A DNA stretch of 64,000 nt from Nicotiana tabacum. Taxonomy: Eukaryota > Streptophyta > Magnoliopsida > Solanales > Solanaceae. Under the pieces are notes generated by a model. That model did not search any database. It had not been told where the DNA came from and saw nothing but the letters and a program-made list of their open reading frames with translations. This document shows positions 10,871-21,754 of this stretch, one piece after another; the stretch's first letter is position 1, and the number at the start of each line of letters is the position of its first letter. Position numbers and translations under genes: made by a program. The DNA lies in the NCBI RefSeq assembly GCF_000715075.1, contig NC_134087.1, positions 183,179,276 through 183,243,275 on the forward strand, in the 5' to 3' direction.

Positions 10871-12649
10871 ATGCACAACATTTGATTATGTTCCTCCCAT
10901 GTTGACACCTATATAACTTCCCCCTTTTGACATCATCGAAAAGAATAATAGAAGAAGTACTACCAAAAAGAAGTTCAGCAACATTAACTCAGGCCACTTG
11001 GGCAACACATCATAAATAATAACAAGAACAACAAGTGAATGTCAGTGCACAACATATAGTGATTACCCATAGTGAAGTAATGATAATAAAAGCACAGTAG
11101 CTTCAACAATACATAATATGACAATTTAAACAATTGAAGTACCAATGTCATCAAATATAGGGATCAAAAGAGGATAAGAATTCAAGGGAATTTGGAAGGA
11201 GTAAAAGACATGGATCACTGGGCAGGAGGAAAAGTAAGGGGATAAGGCTTTGATGAGCTTGTCCATTTGTTCATTTACTCTTCATTGATCAATGATCATC
11301 TTCTCCCTCAGTTCCTCCACCTGCTTCCTCAATCTTTCATTCTCACCCTTCAACTTAGCATTCTATTCTGGCAGGGGTCTTCGAGGACCAGGTTCCCAAC
11401 CTACTGAGTAGGTTGAACCATTAATCAGATCACCAAGACTCTCCCCAAGCTTTGTCTCATCAATAACAAATGAATTCACATGCACATATAGCATTATAGT
11501 ATCACATAAAACATAGAAATTTGTTACTTCTTCTTCAGAAACATTGGGACTTGGAGGAACAATGAGGTGATTCTAGTTTTAGAACTCATCACTCTACCTG
11601 ACAGCACTCTTTGAGACTTCAAAGTCTTCTCCTTCCAAACCTAATGGCTCAACCTTTTGGTTCTGTAAGGAACCAGGTTCCTTGCTTACACTACCCTTTC
11701 TATCCCCGAGCAGCCATGTCTCCATTTTCTTTTTCTCAATCTATTTACCCTTATGATTTGTTGCATCTTTCTCAGCCACCCCCCCCCCTTTTTGAATTCT
11801 TTCTCACAGGAAAAGATTTCATTTCATTCTCTCTTCTACAATCACATCAACAGCTCACGCCACTTCACCATCAATCAGCCTACTTTTCATCAATCATTTT
11901 TACTGATCGAAAGTTCGTTTATACACAGAACTCAAGGAGAAAAAGACCATCCTTAAAATTAACTTCATGAGAAGGACTTGAGGGATCAGGTCCCTCATTC
12001 ATCCCTTACATTCACCAATTTCTCCATTCTTCAACAATTCTACGAATCCAACCGCAACTTCAGCCTCACACTCTAGAATATTAGATCTACCATGTTCCCT
12101 TTCAGTTACACTTCCATCGAAATCTACCAAAGACTTCTTGGGGTTTTGTTTCTAATGGAGTTTAGGTTTTTGGAAAGTGAGAGAGTTGGGTTCACTTCTG
12201 GCATATTTGGAAAGAAGGATTATTTTGAGACAAGGTTGATTTTGGTTTTTAAGAAAAGAATAGGTTTTGTTTGGGTGTAAGATAGAGAAGTGCCTTTTTG
12301 GGGTAATGGGTCAGTTGAGAAAAGGTTTAACATTTTGGATTTCAAAAGGTAGGAGGAGAGGCAAGAGAAAGTCAAAATTAATGACATGACACTTCAGCAG
12401 CTTAAAAAGGCATATACGTATTGGAGAGACTACCAACCTGAGTCGCAGGAACCAGGTTCCTTGACGATTTTTGAAAATTTTAAGCAAAGACTCCTAGAAG
12501 TGCAATGTCACTCTTATTTGTTTTGTCCTGAAACTGCCATATGTGTATACCTGTAACAATATAGATTTCAGTTAGATGTCGCCGAAAAATACTTTTTAGC
12601 ATTGTACCTTTCCTTCTTAACATAGTCAATCATCGAGGGACCAGGTCCT
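10871..12649 (-). other. Copia 3' non-coding (env-position) region
   Basis: This lies between RNase H and the polypurine tract. SIRE-type elements sometimes carry an env-like ORF here, but no recognisable protein is seen on the minus strand. The longest open frames are on the plus strand (11611-11970, 12092-12280), with low-complexity Ser/Phe/Pro-rich translations, and look spurious. GGAACCAGGTTCC-type motifs occur at 11668, 12447 and, degenerate, at 11386 and 12637. Confidence 0.55.
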
Positions 12650-14000
12650 CAGTTGAGCTTGATCAACCCCAACTCCAGATGATTTCTTTCAAAAGATCCC
12701 TGCTCAGCGCCTTGGTGAAGATGTCTGCTACCTGATCCTTTGTCTTCTAGAACTTCATACAAATCAGAACCTTTTCAACATTGACCCTGAGAAAGGAAAC
12801 TGCAACATATTATGTTTCAGCTATTGAAAGAGCTACTGAGTTTTGTTTCCTTATGCCCCATGAGATAAAACATGATCCGAGGAAATGAGCCGTTCCAGAT
12901 GTGCTTTTCCTGTTCACCGGATAGCCTGCATAATCAGCGTCAGCATAACCAATCAAGTCAGAGTTATCAACCGAGTGATAGTAGAGAACCAGGTCCTGCA
13001 TCCCTTGAGATATCTTAGCATTCTCTTGGCAGCTTTCAGATGAGATTCCTTTGGATTGGATTGATACCCGGCACATATACCCACACTAAAAAATCTGGTC
13101 TACTACAGAAGTGACCCTATGATACCTCTATACATGGTCTGATTTATAGGGGAACCAAGTTCATCATGTCTAGACAAGTAGTTGTTGTGATAGGAGTGTC
13201 AATGATTTTGATGTCTCCATGTCAAATCTCTTCAGCAGCTTCTTGCTTCACTTGTACATCTAAGAAGAAATTTAGTTCCCCCATCGTACTCATTTCTAAC
13301 TCACTTCCCATGAGTTATGCACATTCTTCACATTGGGAGTCAATTGTTGATTCAAAGATGATTCCATCAACATAGATCTGTACAATAACTAGGTTCCTTC
13401 CTGATTTCTTTCATACTAAGCACAAAGAGCCTGGCTTCCATAATAGTTCTATCAACAGGTCGTGGAACCAGGTTCCACATATTGTTCCTCTCAAGTTGAC
13501 AGAGCTCTTCTTGCATAGCTGTAATCCAGTCAGCATCTTCCAATGCTTCCTTGATATTCATAGGCTTTATTTGAGAGAGCAAGGCTGAGAAGGCAAGTGA
13601 GTTTCTCGTCTTTGATCTGGTTTGAGTTTCTCAACAGTTGGAGTTCTATGTACAACATCCACAACTTTGTTTTCTGCTTCAGATATTGTGATTGAGGGAC
13701 CAGGTTCCTCTATGTCGGTTGGCGTCTCATCTTCAGTTTTGAGGAACAAGGTCCATGTAAATCTAGAATAATCGTCCATATTGACGAGAATATGTACCTC
13801 TTTTCTCCTGTACTTGGCATCCTCATAGGTCCACATAGATCTATATGGAGTATATCAAGTGGCCTTGAGACACTAACTTTCTTTTCGGGTTTGAAAGAGG
13901 ATTTGACTTGCATTCATTTTACACATGCATCACACACCCTGTGATCCTTGAAGCTTTATTTGAGAAGACCATGAACCAGGTCCTTCTTGACTTATTTATT
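12650..14000 (-). pseudogene. Copia pol remnants: integrase, reverse transcriptase, RNase H
   Basis: Minus-strand fragments are in normal copia order. Integrase: DILHIDLCGPMRMPSTG followed, after a frameshift, by HILVNMDDYSRFTWTLFLKT (13913-13740). Start of reverse transcriptase: IKEALEDADWITAMQEELCQ and NNMWNLVPRPVDRTI (13582-13370). RNase H: DLIGYADADYAGYPVNRKST followed by FISWGIRKQNSVALSIAE (12960-12810), then a VADIFTKAL-type tail near 12700. The catalytic part of reverse transcriptase is deleted between about 13370 and 13080. Many stops and shifts separate the pieces. In an intact element these make the enzymes for cDNA synthesis and integration. This copy is dead. Confidence 0.85.
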
Positions 14001-14891
14001 CAGCAGCGTAAAATTTGCATGACCCAACCTTCTGTGTCATAGCTCAGCATTTTCGTTAACAGCACTCAGATAGCCAAGATCCCCTTGTCACAGATTTGGG
14101 AAATACCCAGTAGAATCTCGTAGAGGATCAGGTACTCTACTGTTCAATGGACTCATACTGTTATCGATCCTTCCAACTCCTAGAATGTATCCCTTCTTGC
14201 CATTTTCAAAGGATACACTCCTTCCTTGCAGGGCTTTCAGTGAAAGGAAATCATTTGTTCTTCAGTTATGAGCTTCGAGCAGTCGCTATCCATGTGCCAC
14301 TGTTGACTGCTCCCTTTCATTGTTCCCTGCACACTTAAGTCAATGATTGGACTTTGGAACCCAAGCCAGCTTAGGTCCTTATAATGATAGAACTGGCGGA
14401 TCAAACTTCTTTTTGTCCATGCAGGCAGCACATATTTTCTTTTCAGGGAACCAGGTTCCTCATCAGTACACTTTTTTTAACAAAAACTTTGTTTTTCTGC
14501 AAAGACTGATTTTTAACTTTACAAGAGTCCTTGTAATGACTAGTTTGACCACAGTGAGTGCACAACCTATTATCAGCCGTAGTTACAACTTCCTATGGGG
14601 ATTATAGGAGGTTTTAGCCTTTGGGAACCCGATTCCTTGCCTGTTTCCACCATTACTCCTGTATATAGACGTTATCATATCAGAGGACCACGTCTATTTT
14701 AGTGACTTATCAAGATCATTTTTAACCCTTTTTAAATCCTCTTGAAGTTGTCTATTCTTTTCAAGCTAAACAACAAGCCTTGTTTTAATTTTCTTAAGCT
14801 CACTCTCAAGCTCAAGTTGAGCCTTTCTAACCACTTCATCTCCCTCAGTGTTGTCCATCCATTTTTTTGTTTGTTTTCTCAACAAGTTGTG
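14001..14891 (-). pseudogene. Copia pol 5' remnant (protease / pre-integrase region)
   Basis: Minus-strand translations contain a second knuckle-like stretch (RLCTHCGQTSHYKDSC near 14540) and a heavily broken stretch toward the pre-integrase region, ending near 13920 just before the integrase fragment. Stops occur every few dozen codons. The active-site motif of the aspartic protease was not found. Confidence 0.55.
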
Positions 14892-15581
14892 TTATCTAGT
14901 TACTTCTTCCATTTGTTCCCTTAAATCTTTAAAGGAAACTACCATATCATCCCCTTCTTGCTCTGTGGCTGCAATTTTCTCTACTAGAGTATTCTTCTCT
15001 TTGCTAAGGTTCTCTATGGTTTTCTTCAAGTCAACAACCACTACCATCAAATCATCTCTAGATTGTTCGGTATTTCCTAACTCTATGATTAGGGCATCAT
15101 TATCATTAACAAAATTATAATATGTATCAATTAGAACATTTGCCAATGACATCAATTTCTTCGAAGAGTAGGACTTCAGACTTCTCTGAACATCCCTGAA
15201 ATTTACCTCATCATTGTCATCCTCTTCATCCTCATCGGACTGAGCCATCAATGCAAACAATGAATCATCTTCATTTTGCATTGCCATCATGAAGTTGCTT
15301 CCTATATCTGCTTCCTCTTCTAATTCACTGGAGGATTCTCCCCATGCAGCAAGAGCTTGCTTCACAACATTGTCAGCTGTACTTTTTTGGCTGAGTCGTT
15401 TGTCAGGAACCAGGTTCCTTTTTGCTACTTTGTTAAAGTTGTGTTTGTGATGCTCTTGTTTCAGAAATAGGCAGTCTTTGATGAAGTGTCCAAGCTTTCC
15501 ACACTTATGACAGCAATCATTTCCTTTAGAATTCCTGCTAGAACTTCCTTTCTTTAGGATCCCACCATTTTTGCCACCCAT
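14892..15581 (-). CDS. Copia gag C-terminal part (CCHC knuckle and coiled coil), open but partial
   Basis: This is the longest open copia frame here, 229 codons. Near its N-terminus is CCHKCGKLGHFIKDC, a C-X2-C-X4-H-X4-C nucleocapsid knuckle preceded by a basic Gly/Ser/Lys stretch. An acidic region (SSSELEEEADIGS, DEDEEDDNDEV) follows, and then a Leu/Glu/Lys coiled coil ending in REQMEEVTR. This fits the nucleocapsid end of a SIRE-type gag. The upstream UBN2-like half is missing or present only as detached pieces at 10353-10572 and 17080-17340. The coiled-coil end runs into broken pol. The frame is open by chance or recent origin; it is unlikely to be expressed as a gene. Confidence 0.6.
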   Translation of the reverse strand: MGGKNGGILKKGSSSRNSKGNDCCHKCGKLGHFIKDCLFLKQEHHKHNFNKVAKRNLVPDKRLSQKSTADNVVKQALAAWGESSSELEEEADIGSNFMMAMQNEDDSLFALMAQSDEDEEDDNDEVNFRDVQRSLKSYSSKKLMSLANVLIDTYYNFVNDNDALIIELGNTEQSRDDLMVVVVDLKKTIENLSKEKNTLVEKIAATEQEGDDMVVSFKDLREQMEEVTR

Positions 15582-15683
15582 CTTCTGAAATCTTTGTGGT
15601 TTATTGGTTGATTAACTTTCCTCGAAGTTTGGTGGAGCAACCATGTAGATCCTTTCTAGGTGTTAACCTTTTAAAAAGAACCT

Positions 15684-15695
15684 GCTCTAATACCA
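15684..15695 (-). promoter_or_regulatory. Copia primer binding site, initiator tRNA-Met type
   Basis: The minus strand reads TGGTATTAGAGC, one base from the standard TGGTATCAGAGC complement of initiator tRNA-Met. It lies 2 bp from the LTR end at 15698. Confidence 0.8.
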
Positions 15696-15697
15696 AT

Positions 15698-17079
15698 TGT
15701 TAAAACTATGCGTCCACCAGACTGTATAAAGAACCGGGTTCTTTATGAATTTTCACTAAAGATACTGATGAACCAAACTGTATAGCGATCTGGTCCTATA
15801 TCAGTTTGGTACAGTGCTAACTGCGTAACCAGTATGTAGATGAGACACAGGATAAGTTCTCACTGTATAGAGAACCAGGTTCTCTAGCAGTTCCTATTAT
15901 AAGCAACAGACTATGCAACCAATCAGTGCAGAGAATCAGTTTCTCTAATTGTTCCCACAGTAGCTCGGTAGTAAGTAAAGAACACAGAGGATTTTTATGT
16001 GGAAAAATCCCAACTCAAGCGGACAAAAACCATGACCTACACTTGTAGGCTTTCAACTTCACTAACTTGTAAACACCTATTACAAGCCACTTTGTAATAC
16101 CTCTATTACAAAGGATTTAACTCAACTAACTTATGACACTCTCACCATAAGCCACTTTGTGACTCTCTAGTTACAAAGACTTTGACTAACTTGTGATACT
16201 CTCACCACAAGACAATTTCTCACTCTCTAGTGACAAAGACTTTAATTACTCTAACTTGTAGCCACTTTGTAATAACTCTATTACAAAGGCTTTACAACTC
16301 GACTAACTCTAGCCAAGTCACAAACTTGGAGGGTTTGTGATTTTCGTTTTCCTAAAATAGCTTGTAAGAAAGCAAAATAGGAGTTACAATTGAAGAACAA
16401 ATAACAAAGACTCAACAAACCTAAGGACTTAAGATATATTCAATCTTGGATCCGGTCGTTGAGGTTGAAGCAGCTTTGTTCTTGAGAGAGAGGTTGTTCT
16501 TGCACTTGAGAGAGGATTTTGGTTTCTAATTTTGCAAGTTTTGGAGAGGATGTTTTGTTCCTTGCACCAGGTTTATAATGTAAAAGAAAACACAATGGTG
16601 ATGTCAAATCTTGGTTAGTACGTGTCTTTTCCCAAAGGGAAGTGACTGTTGCACTGTCTACTGAACTGTTGCGTGTACAGTTGCAGGCAGTCACTTTCTA
16701 CACTTGCTTTCCAGCTGTATAGTTGACTTAGACTTCTGTCAGGGGAACACCAAGATATCAGGTCCCTAATCAGGTTCCTATGAATCTAAAGCACACTACC
16801 CAGATTATCTTGAGTCGATTAACTTGAATGATTGTACCAGACATGCTTCAGGTCCTTTATCTAGTTCTCTCATGAAGTAAGTTATTTTACCTTCCTTGAT
16901 TGTATTTATACTTGTGTGACATCACTTACAATGATGTAAGCAAGGTAGGTAAGAAGCCTTCCACAGAAAGTTGACTAATGCACTGTTCATGTACAATAGC
17001 GTGTGCAGGTAGCAACTTTCCTACTGGAGAGTTTACTTCATACAGTCTCCTCAGGAACTAGTAGGGACCTGTTCCCTCA
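15698..17079 (-). repeat. 5' LTR of copia element
   Basis: On the minus strand it runs from TGAGGGAACAGG (17079) to AGTTTTAACA (15698), with TG...CA ends, about 1.38 kb. It contains AGAACCAGGTTCT-type palindromes (15731, 15871) and degenerate internal subrepeats. The outer end at 17079 is inferred from the terminal TG and the switch to gag sequence. Confidence 0.65.
16040..16330 (-). repeat. Degenerate subrepeats inside the copia LTR
   Basis: Units of about 50-60 bp built on 'CTAACTTGTA...CACTTTGTAA...ATTACAAAG' recur four to five times. Confidence 0.6.
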
Positions 17080-17340
17080 GCTGTTCCTTCCACTCTTCCT
17101 CACTTGAGTTATTGCTATCAGCTTTGAGTACCAAGTTCTTTTCTTTCTTTGGTTCTCTTCTTTCACTATCTATCTTCCTCTTCATCTAGTAGGTCTTCAG
17201 ATTTCCAACCAGCTCTTCTATGGTCAGCTTCTGCAAGTCCTTTTATTCAGTAATAGCATTCACCTTGCTTTCCCAAGGGCTAGATCACAACCTGGAACTT
17301 TGTGATCTCAGGGTCTTGTAAATGCGTAACATGTTCCTTA
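17080..17340 (-). pseudogene. Second copia gag fragment
   Basis: It repeats the 10353-10572 gag segment almost base for base in the same orientation and runs slightly further upstream (to about 17340). It borders the copia LTR at 17079. Stops interrupt the reading frame. Confidence 0.65.
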
Positions 17341-17394
17341 TCTGGTTCTGGATGGTAAGTTTGTTAGATCATCAAAACATAAAGTAAAGTACTT

Positions 17395-18146
17395 GTGCCC
17401 AAGGTACGTGTAACCTATCACGCAAGGACTGGGGCCCTCCCCTTGAAGCTCCATGACTTGTCATCACAAAGAGTTGTATCAGTAGACAATGGTAAACAGC
17501 CAAAGAGTGATACAGAGGAAGACACTTACCAGATGAAACTTTCGGCCCAAAGCGTTTTACAAAAAAGGGCCAGTCTCGAGTTTCCACTGCATGAAGCAGC
17601 AAACGAGCTACCCAATCCCTTATACCTACAATGGGATGGGGTGGACACCCCATAGCTTCAAAAGATATCCGCAAATTAACACTAAGTCGGACGAAGAAAA
17701 AAGAGAGTAAACGAGTTACGACACCTACGATTCTCATTCCACCGCGCCGAGAATCTAGCGGGATCAAACATGATGTGTTCAGTTCTGACGAAGAAGTACT
17801 TATACCAAAATTTGTGACTCGCCCGGTCGTCAGTTCCGACCACTATCCCTTTTGTCCCACAGTGCCTCATATGCACCATAGTACCCCTGTGAAAGCTAGG
17901 AGAAAACAAGTGTAGGAGGTGGTCAACGGTAACTTCGCACCCTGCCAACTCTGTGTATTTTGTCAACACCAGGAGTATTTTGCACGTGTACGGACAAACC
18001 CTCCACCTATTTATAAGATTGGGTGGCGCCAAAATCGAAGCGGAAGGCTGCAAAGGACACCAAAATTGAAGTGACAAACCATCAGCCTCTGTCTCGAAAA
18101 CACACATAATGATGACACACATGGAAGTGACATCATTTCCCCACAA
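17395..18146 (-). pseudogene. Antisense PF04195-type 'putative gypsy-type transposon' ORF, copy A, partial
   Basis: The first block reads VCPYTCKILLVLTKYTELAG, then LLHLFSPSFHRGTMVHMRHC and KFWYKYFFVRTEHIM (about 18000-17730). This is the typical PF04195 (Transposase_28) core of plant gypsy-associated proteins. A probable splice donor follows WNENR near 17720. The second block (AMGCPPHPIVGIRDWVARLL, 17655-17560) may be the next exon or a separate piece. The gene lies on the strand opposite to the element's LTR and polypurine tract, as in copies B and C. The C-terminal coiled coil is missing. The protein's function is unknown. Confidence 0.65.
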
Positions 18147-18297
18147 GACACACCACCCAGGATATCGTTGAGCATGCTAACCTTCTGTTGTTGGCCAAAC
18201 CATTACAATTCATAAACCAAATTTCTCCGCAGGTGTGGGCGATGTCTGCTTATCGAGGACGCATCAAGCCGCAACCTCGACAAGCGGAGGGACTAAC

Positions 18298-18787
18298 TGT
18301 ATAGGTCCAAATTTGGACGACCACGGCCACTGACGAATATGACAAGGGATGAGACACTTACGACACAGCATCCTATGGTCGTTGAAGATGGCGATGACTG
18401 ACAGCGGTTAGAAGACGCACGACATTTGTAGTAGTGTAGGCGCAACATGAGACAGCAGGAATATACTTTCGAATATTCTCTATGTCATATCTTTTAAGGT
18501 TCAAGAGGGGGTTGCTCCTTATAAATAGAAGGGGAAGACTTTGTAAAAAGGGGATCGATATATCCTACTGACTTTGGGCTACGAGCATCCATTACAATAT
18601 CTTTCTACATTCAAAGTTGTCATATTTATGCTTAATCGTTCGGTTTCATGATATTAAGAAACATTATTCATCTTGTTTATCCCTTGCATCTTTCAATCTA
18701 GAGTTTATTATACTTGGCTAAGATTTACCTCTTCGTCTTCTTTAATTGATTTAATCAAAAAGGTTTCAATAACTTTTGGGTCAAACA
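18298..18787 (+). repeat. 3' LTR of Tat-like element A
   Basis: TGTATAGGTCC ... GGTCAAACA, about 490 bp, with a TATA-like TTATAAATAG near 18520. GTCCAAATTTGGAC, a perfect 14-bp palindrome, lies at 18305-18318 just inside its start. Confidence 0.75.
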
Positions 18788-19301
18788 GCTTTCACTACCT
18801 TCCGCTCAGACAATTGAATTTTGTTTCTTGGCCGTCCCCTGCCCATGCAGGCGAGGGCGCAAGTTAGCTAGCAACGCTATCGTGCGCTAGAGAGAGAGGT
18901 CGACGCTATTTTCAAAGTTGATGTTTCTCAACTCATGACATTCTTTAGAAGGTTCAACTAAGAGTTTTAACTATTAAAAGTTTTGTAAAACTTTAATGAG
19001 ATATTTCAAGAATTTTAGCCTTGTCTTTATGACTGAATTAACACGATACTGCAAGCCAAATAGACCATTGGTAAAACACGCATGTTATATGGATGAGAGT
19101 AGTTTTCGTCGAAGTGTACTTGTATTCTTGGTAGGTTATATTTGTGATATATTCTGCACCCTATATAATACAAAAACAATTTTCGTATTTTCCGTTCTCA
19201 CAATCTTTTTCCAATAGATATTGAACCCTACTTACATAGCTTGTTGGCCGCCAGCAAAAACAAATATACAAAACCTGATCGCCTTCCAAAACCAAGTATA
19301 C
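18788..19301 (+). promoter_or_regulatory. Host DNA upstream of F-box pseudogene
   Basis: No gene is seen. A TATA-like CCCTATATAATAC lies near 19161-19173, about 130 bp before the ATG at 19302. Parts of 18960-19145 resemble 36950-37070 and 42262-42288. Confidence 0.5.
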
Positions 19302-20354
19302 ATGGAGAAAAAGAAGATTGTTGCCATTCGTAATTTATGTATTCCTCACGAGATTACCTTTGAAATTCTAAAAGAGGTTCCTGCCAAGTCTTTAATGCGG
19401 TTTAGGTGCGTTTCGAAATCCTTTTGCTCCCTTATATCATAACCCTTATTCATTGAAGCATATCAAAAGTTTTCCGCTGCTCAATTTCATGTAAGTTGCT
19501 CATCTTTGACGACTAGCGAAGGTGCCATTCAGTACTTGAATCAGTCACGTTTCAGTAAGCTTCACTCTCTTGCATCGACCAATGGCTTAGTTTGTCTATG
19601 GAACTTTTATGGGGATGTTGCTGTTCTTAATCCTTTTACACAAGAACATATCTTTCTTCCTTGTCAACAACCTTTAATCGGCCGTTGCTCCCTGGGATTT
19701 GATCCCACCACCAAAAAATATAAAGTAATCAAGGCACAGTGGATACGAGGGGGTCGAACTTCATGTGAAGTGAGATACTGGATTTACACTATCGGGGTGG
19801 ACAAAATATGGAGGGAGATTCCTGACTGCGCCAACATTTTCCCTATATACAATTTTGTTTATATCGGCGGAGTCATTTATTGTGTAAATAGGCTTTCAAA
19901 GCCTTACAATATAGCTGCATTCAGTGTTGAAGAAGAAAAGTTGATTAGAATGATCTTGTTACCTGATGGGATGTTGGCAAAAAATTCAAAGATAGTAGAA
20001 ACAAAGGGTCAAGTTGCACTTGTAGATCACAGAAATATTAGAGGCGATGGCCACATTAGTTTGTATGTTGTGAATGGTACTGGTAAAACTCAGACATGGG
20101 TGAAACATATAATTGCGCTGCCACCATGAGAGATAATAAACACAAAATAGTTTCCTTTATTTAACTCCAACTCTAAGGGAGAGATTGTATTGATTCCGGA
20201 CGCGGGTAGAACGATTTTGCAAATGTTCTTATATGACATTGCAAAGAAAGATTGGAGAAAAGTTGATATACATGGAATTTGTGAACGAGTACGACGTATG
20301 AGTTGGATTGGTATTTTGCTAAATCTTGTGGAGAATATTTGGTCCCTCAAATAA
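19302..20354 (+). pseudogene. F-box / F-box-associated (FBA) pseudogene, three in-frame stops
   Basis: From the ATG at 19302 to the TAA at 20352 the frame is exactly 350 codons with no shift. Stops interrupt it at 19440 (TAA), 20127 (TGA) and 20148 (TAG). Residues 14-46 form an F-box (IPHEITFEILKEVPAKSLMR, then FRCVSKSFCSLI), the segment that binds SKP1 in SCF ubiquitin ligases. The rest has FBA/kelch-like features: NGLVCLWN, VLNPFTQEHIFLP, LGFDPTTKKYKVI and VYIGGVIYCV. It ends with VENIWSLK. Length and layout are normal for plant FBA F-box proteins. Loss must be fairly recent because only substitutions, not indels, are seen. Tat-like element B inserted 47 bp downstream of the stop. Programmed readthrough of three stops is very unlikely. 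Confidence 0.85.
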
Positions 20355-20401
20355 CTACTACTACGGTTGGATGGTTCAGGAGCCTAACTAGATCTCTCTA
20401 T

Positions 20402-20901
20402 TGTATTGTTCAAAATTTGATCACTGTGGTCGACTCAACTGGGGTCCCACCCAAGCGGCGGGACAATGAAAGACGTCATGATTTGTTCCAAACTACGTAC
20501 TCACAATACCTGCTAAGTTGAAGAACACTACTCAGATAACGACGAAAATGGACGCGGTATGAAAGTGCATTAACCCATGAACATAACAGATTCCATGACT
20601 ATATATATAGAGGGGACCTTCCTAGAAAAGAGGGTTTTTTTCTCTTTTTCCTCTCCGTTGTAACCTTCTTAGCAAAATGAAGAGAGAAAAATCTTCCATA
20701 CATTATGCAAACAGATTATCTCCATCAATCAGTGGGAAAAGAAATGAAAAATATCAATGAGATTGATTGTCCCCATTTTATCTTATACGTCATTTTCTGT
20801 TTTTTTTATGGATCTGGAATTTACTATGCGTGACTAAGATTTACCTCTTCATCTTCATTAATTGATTTAATCAAAAAGGTTTCAATATCTTTGGTCAAAC
20901 A
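20402..20901 (+). repeat. 5' LTR of element B
   Basis: TGTATTG ... GGTCAAACA, 500 bp, collinear with 26550-27050. A TATA-like CTATATATATAGAGGGGACC lies at about 20598-20617. Confidence 0.9.
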
Positions 20902-20904
20902 ATT

Positions 20905-20922
20905 TGGCGCCGTCTGTGAGGA
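20905..20922 (+). promoter_or_regulatory. Primer binding site of element B
   Basis: TGGCGCCGTCTGTGAGGA lies 3 bp after the LTR end. It matches the TGGCGCCGTCTGTGGGGA primer-site style of Tat-lineage elements. The tRNA was not identified with certainty. Confidence 0.75.
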
Positions 20923-21754
20923 TTTCTTAGTGAAATTTCCTAGTCTCTTCCAGATCAAAAACCATAAACATGATCACCCACCAAAAAGAGCGGTAAGTAA
21001 ACCTCACACGCCAACCTAGATCATGATGCTATATACAAGCAGAAGCTGCAACCAACATCCTCCCCCGCATGCCGGGCAGCCCAGTAACCAGCCAAAGCAA
21101 GCCCAAAACTGCACAAGGCCAAGGCACGAAAAAGGAGGGGAAAGAGAGCTGAATACGGCTGCCGAATTCAGAAGCCACCGCCCCATCAGCCATTGAAATG
21201 CCAAGCAAAACGAGCAATGCTATAGATCCACCCTCATTCACCAACTCTTCGGATCGAAATAAGGAGAATATTATGTTGGCCCACCTTCTGTTGTTCGCTC
21301 AAACAGGAGCACAAGCGCTGCGCGGGCGAGCGAGCAAAGAAACATTTCAACTGAAAATTGGGAAATTACTACAAAACAACTGAAATATCGTCTGCTTGAC
21401 AACCAAACTTCCAGAAAATGATGCCCCTTAAAATGCACCCTCTCTCCCTCACATAGGAATTGTTCTGAAAAAGTACTCCCCAGGGACTTAGGGACCAGGT
21501 TGACGAGGGGGACATCCTCGAGGTCAAAGTGTCCCACCCACCAATGACATCTCAAGATCGGAAAGCGAAAAGATTAGACAGGGAAACTCCAATATGCGCA
21601 TGATACGAGTGTGAGCAAAACAACAATGTTTTATGCTCCCCGACACCACCCGCTTCGATGCAAATAAGATCAAATGAACTAGGACTCACCCCGGAAGCAC
21701 AGAGGTTGAGAAAAACTTGGACTCCCCCAGAAGACACCCAACTCTCCAAAAAAA
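20923..21754 (+). other. Leader region of element B
   Basis: No recognisable coding sequence on either strand. Short open frames at 21016-21244 and 21271-21555 have no family resemblance. Confidence 0.5.

Larger units (their letters stand above)
10573..17079 (-). mobile_element. Degenerate SIRE-type Ty1/copia element, missing its 3' LTR
   Basis: From right to left: 5' LTR (15698-17079), tRNA-iMet-type primer site (15684-15695), gag C-terminus with CCHC knuckle (14892-15581), fragments of integrase, reverse transcriptase and RNase H (12650-14000), a long non-coding 3' region and a polypurine tract near 10578-10602. Where the 3' LTR should follow there is a gag fragment instead, so the left end is rearranged. 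The near-palindrome GGAACCAGGTTCC is scattered through the whole element. Confidence 0.75.
17380..18787 (+). mobile_element. Tat-like LTR element A, 3' end only
   Basis: From left to right: an antisense PF04195-type ORF (17395-18146), a polypurine tract (18283-18297, AGCGGAGGGACTAAC) and an LTR (18298-18787). The LTR resembles those of element B in its end (GGTCAAACA) and its AATTGATTTAATCAAAAAGG segment. The 5' LTR and body are missing, and the left boundary is unclear. Confidence 0.7.

Noticed and set aside
11611..11970. 119-codon plus-strand open frame in the copia 3' region
   Set aside because: Low-complexity Ser/Phe/Pro-rich translation, opposite to the element, with no recognised domain.
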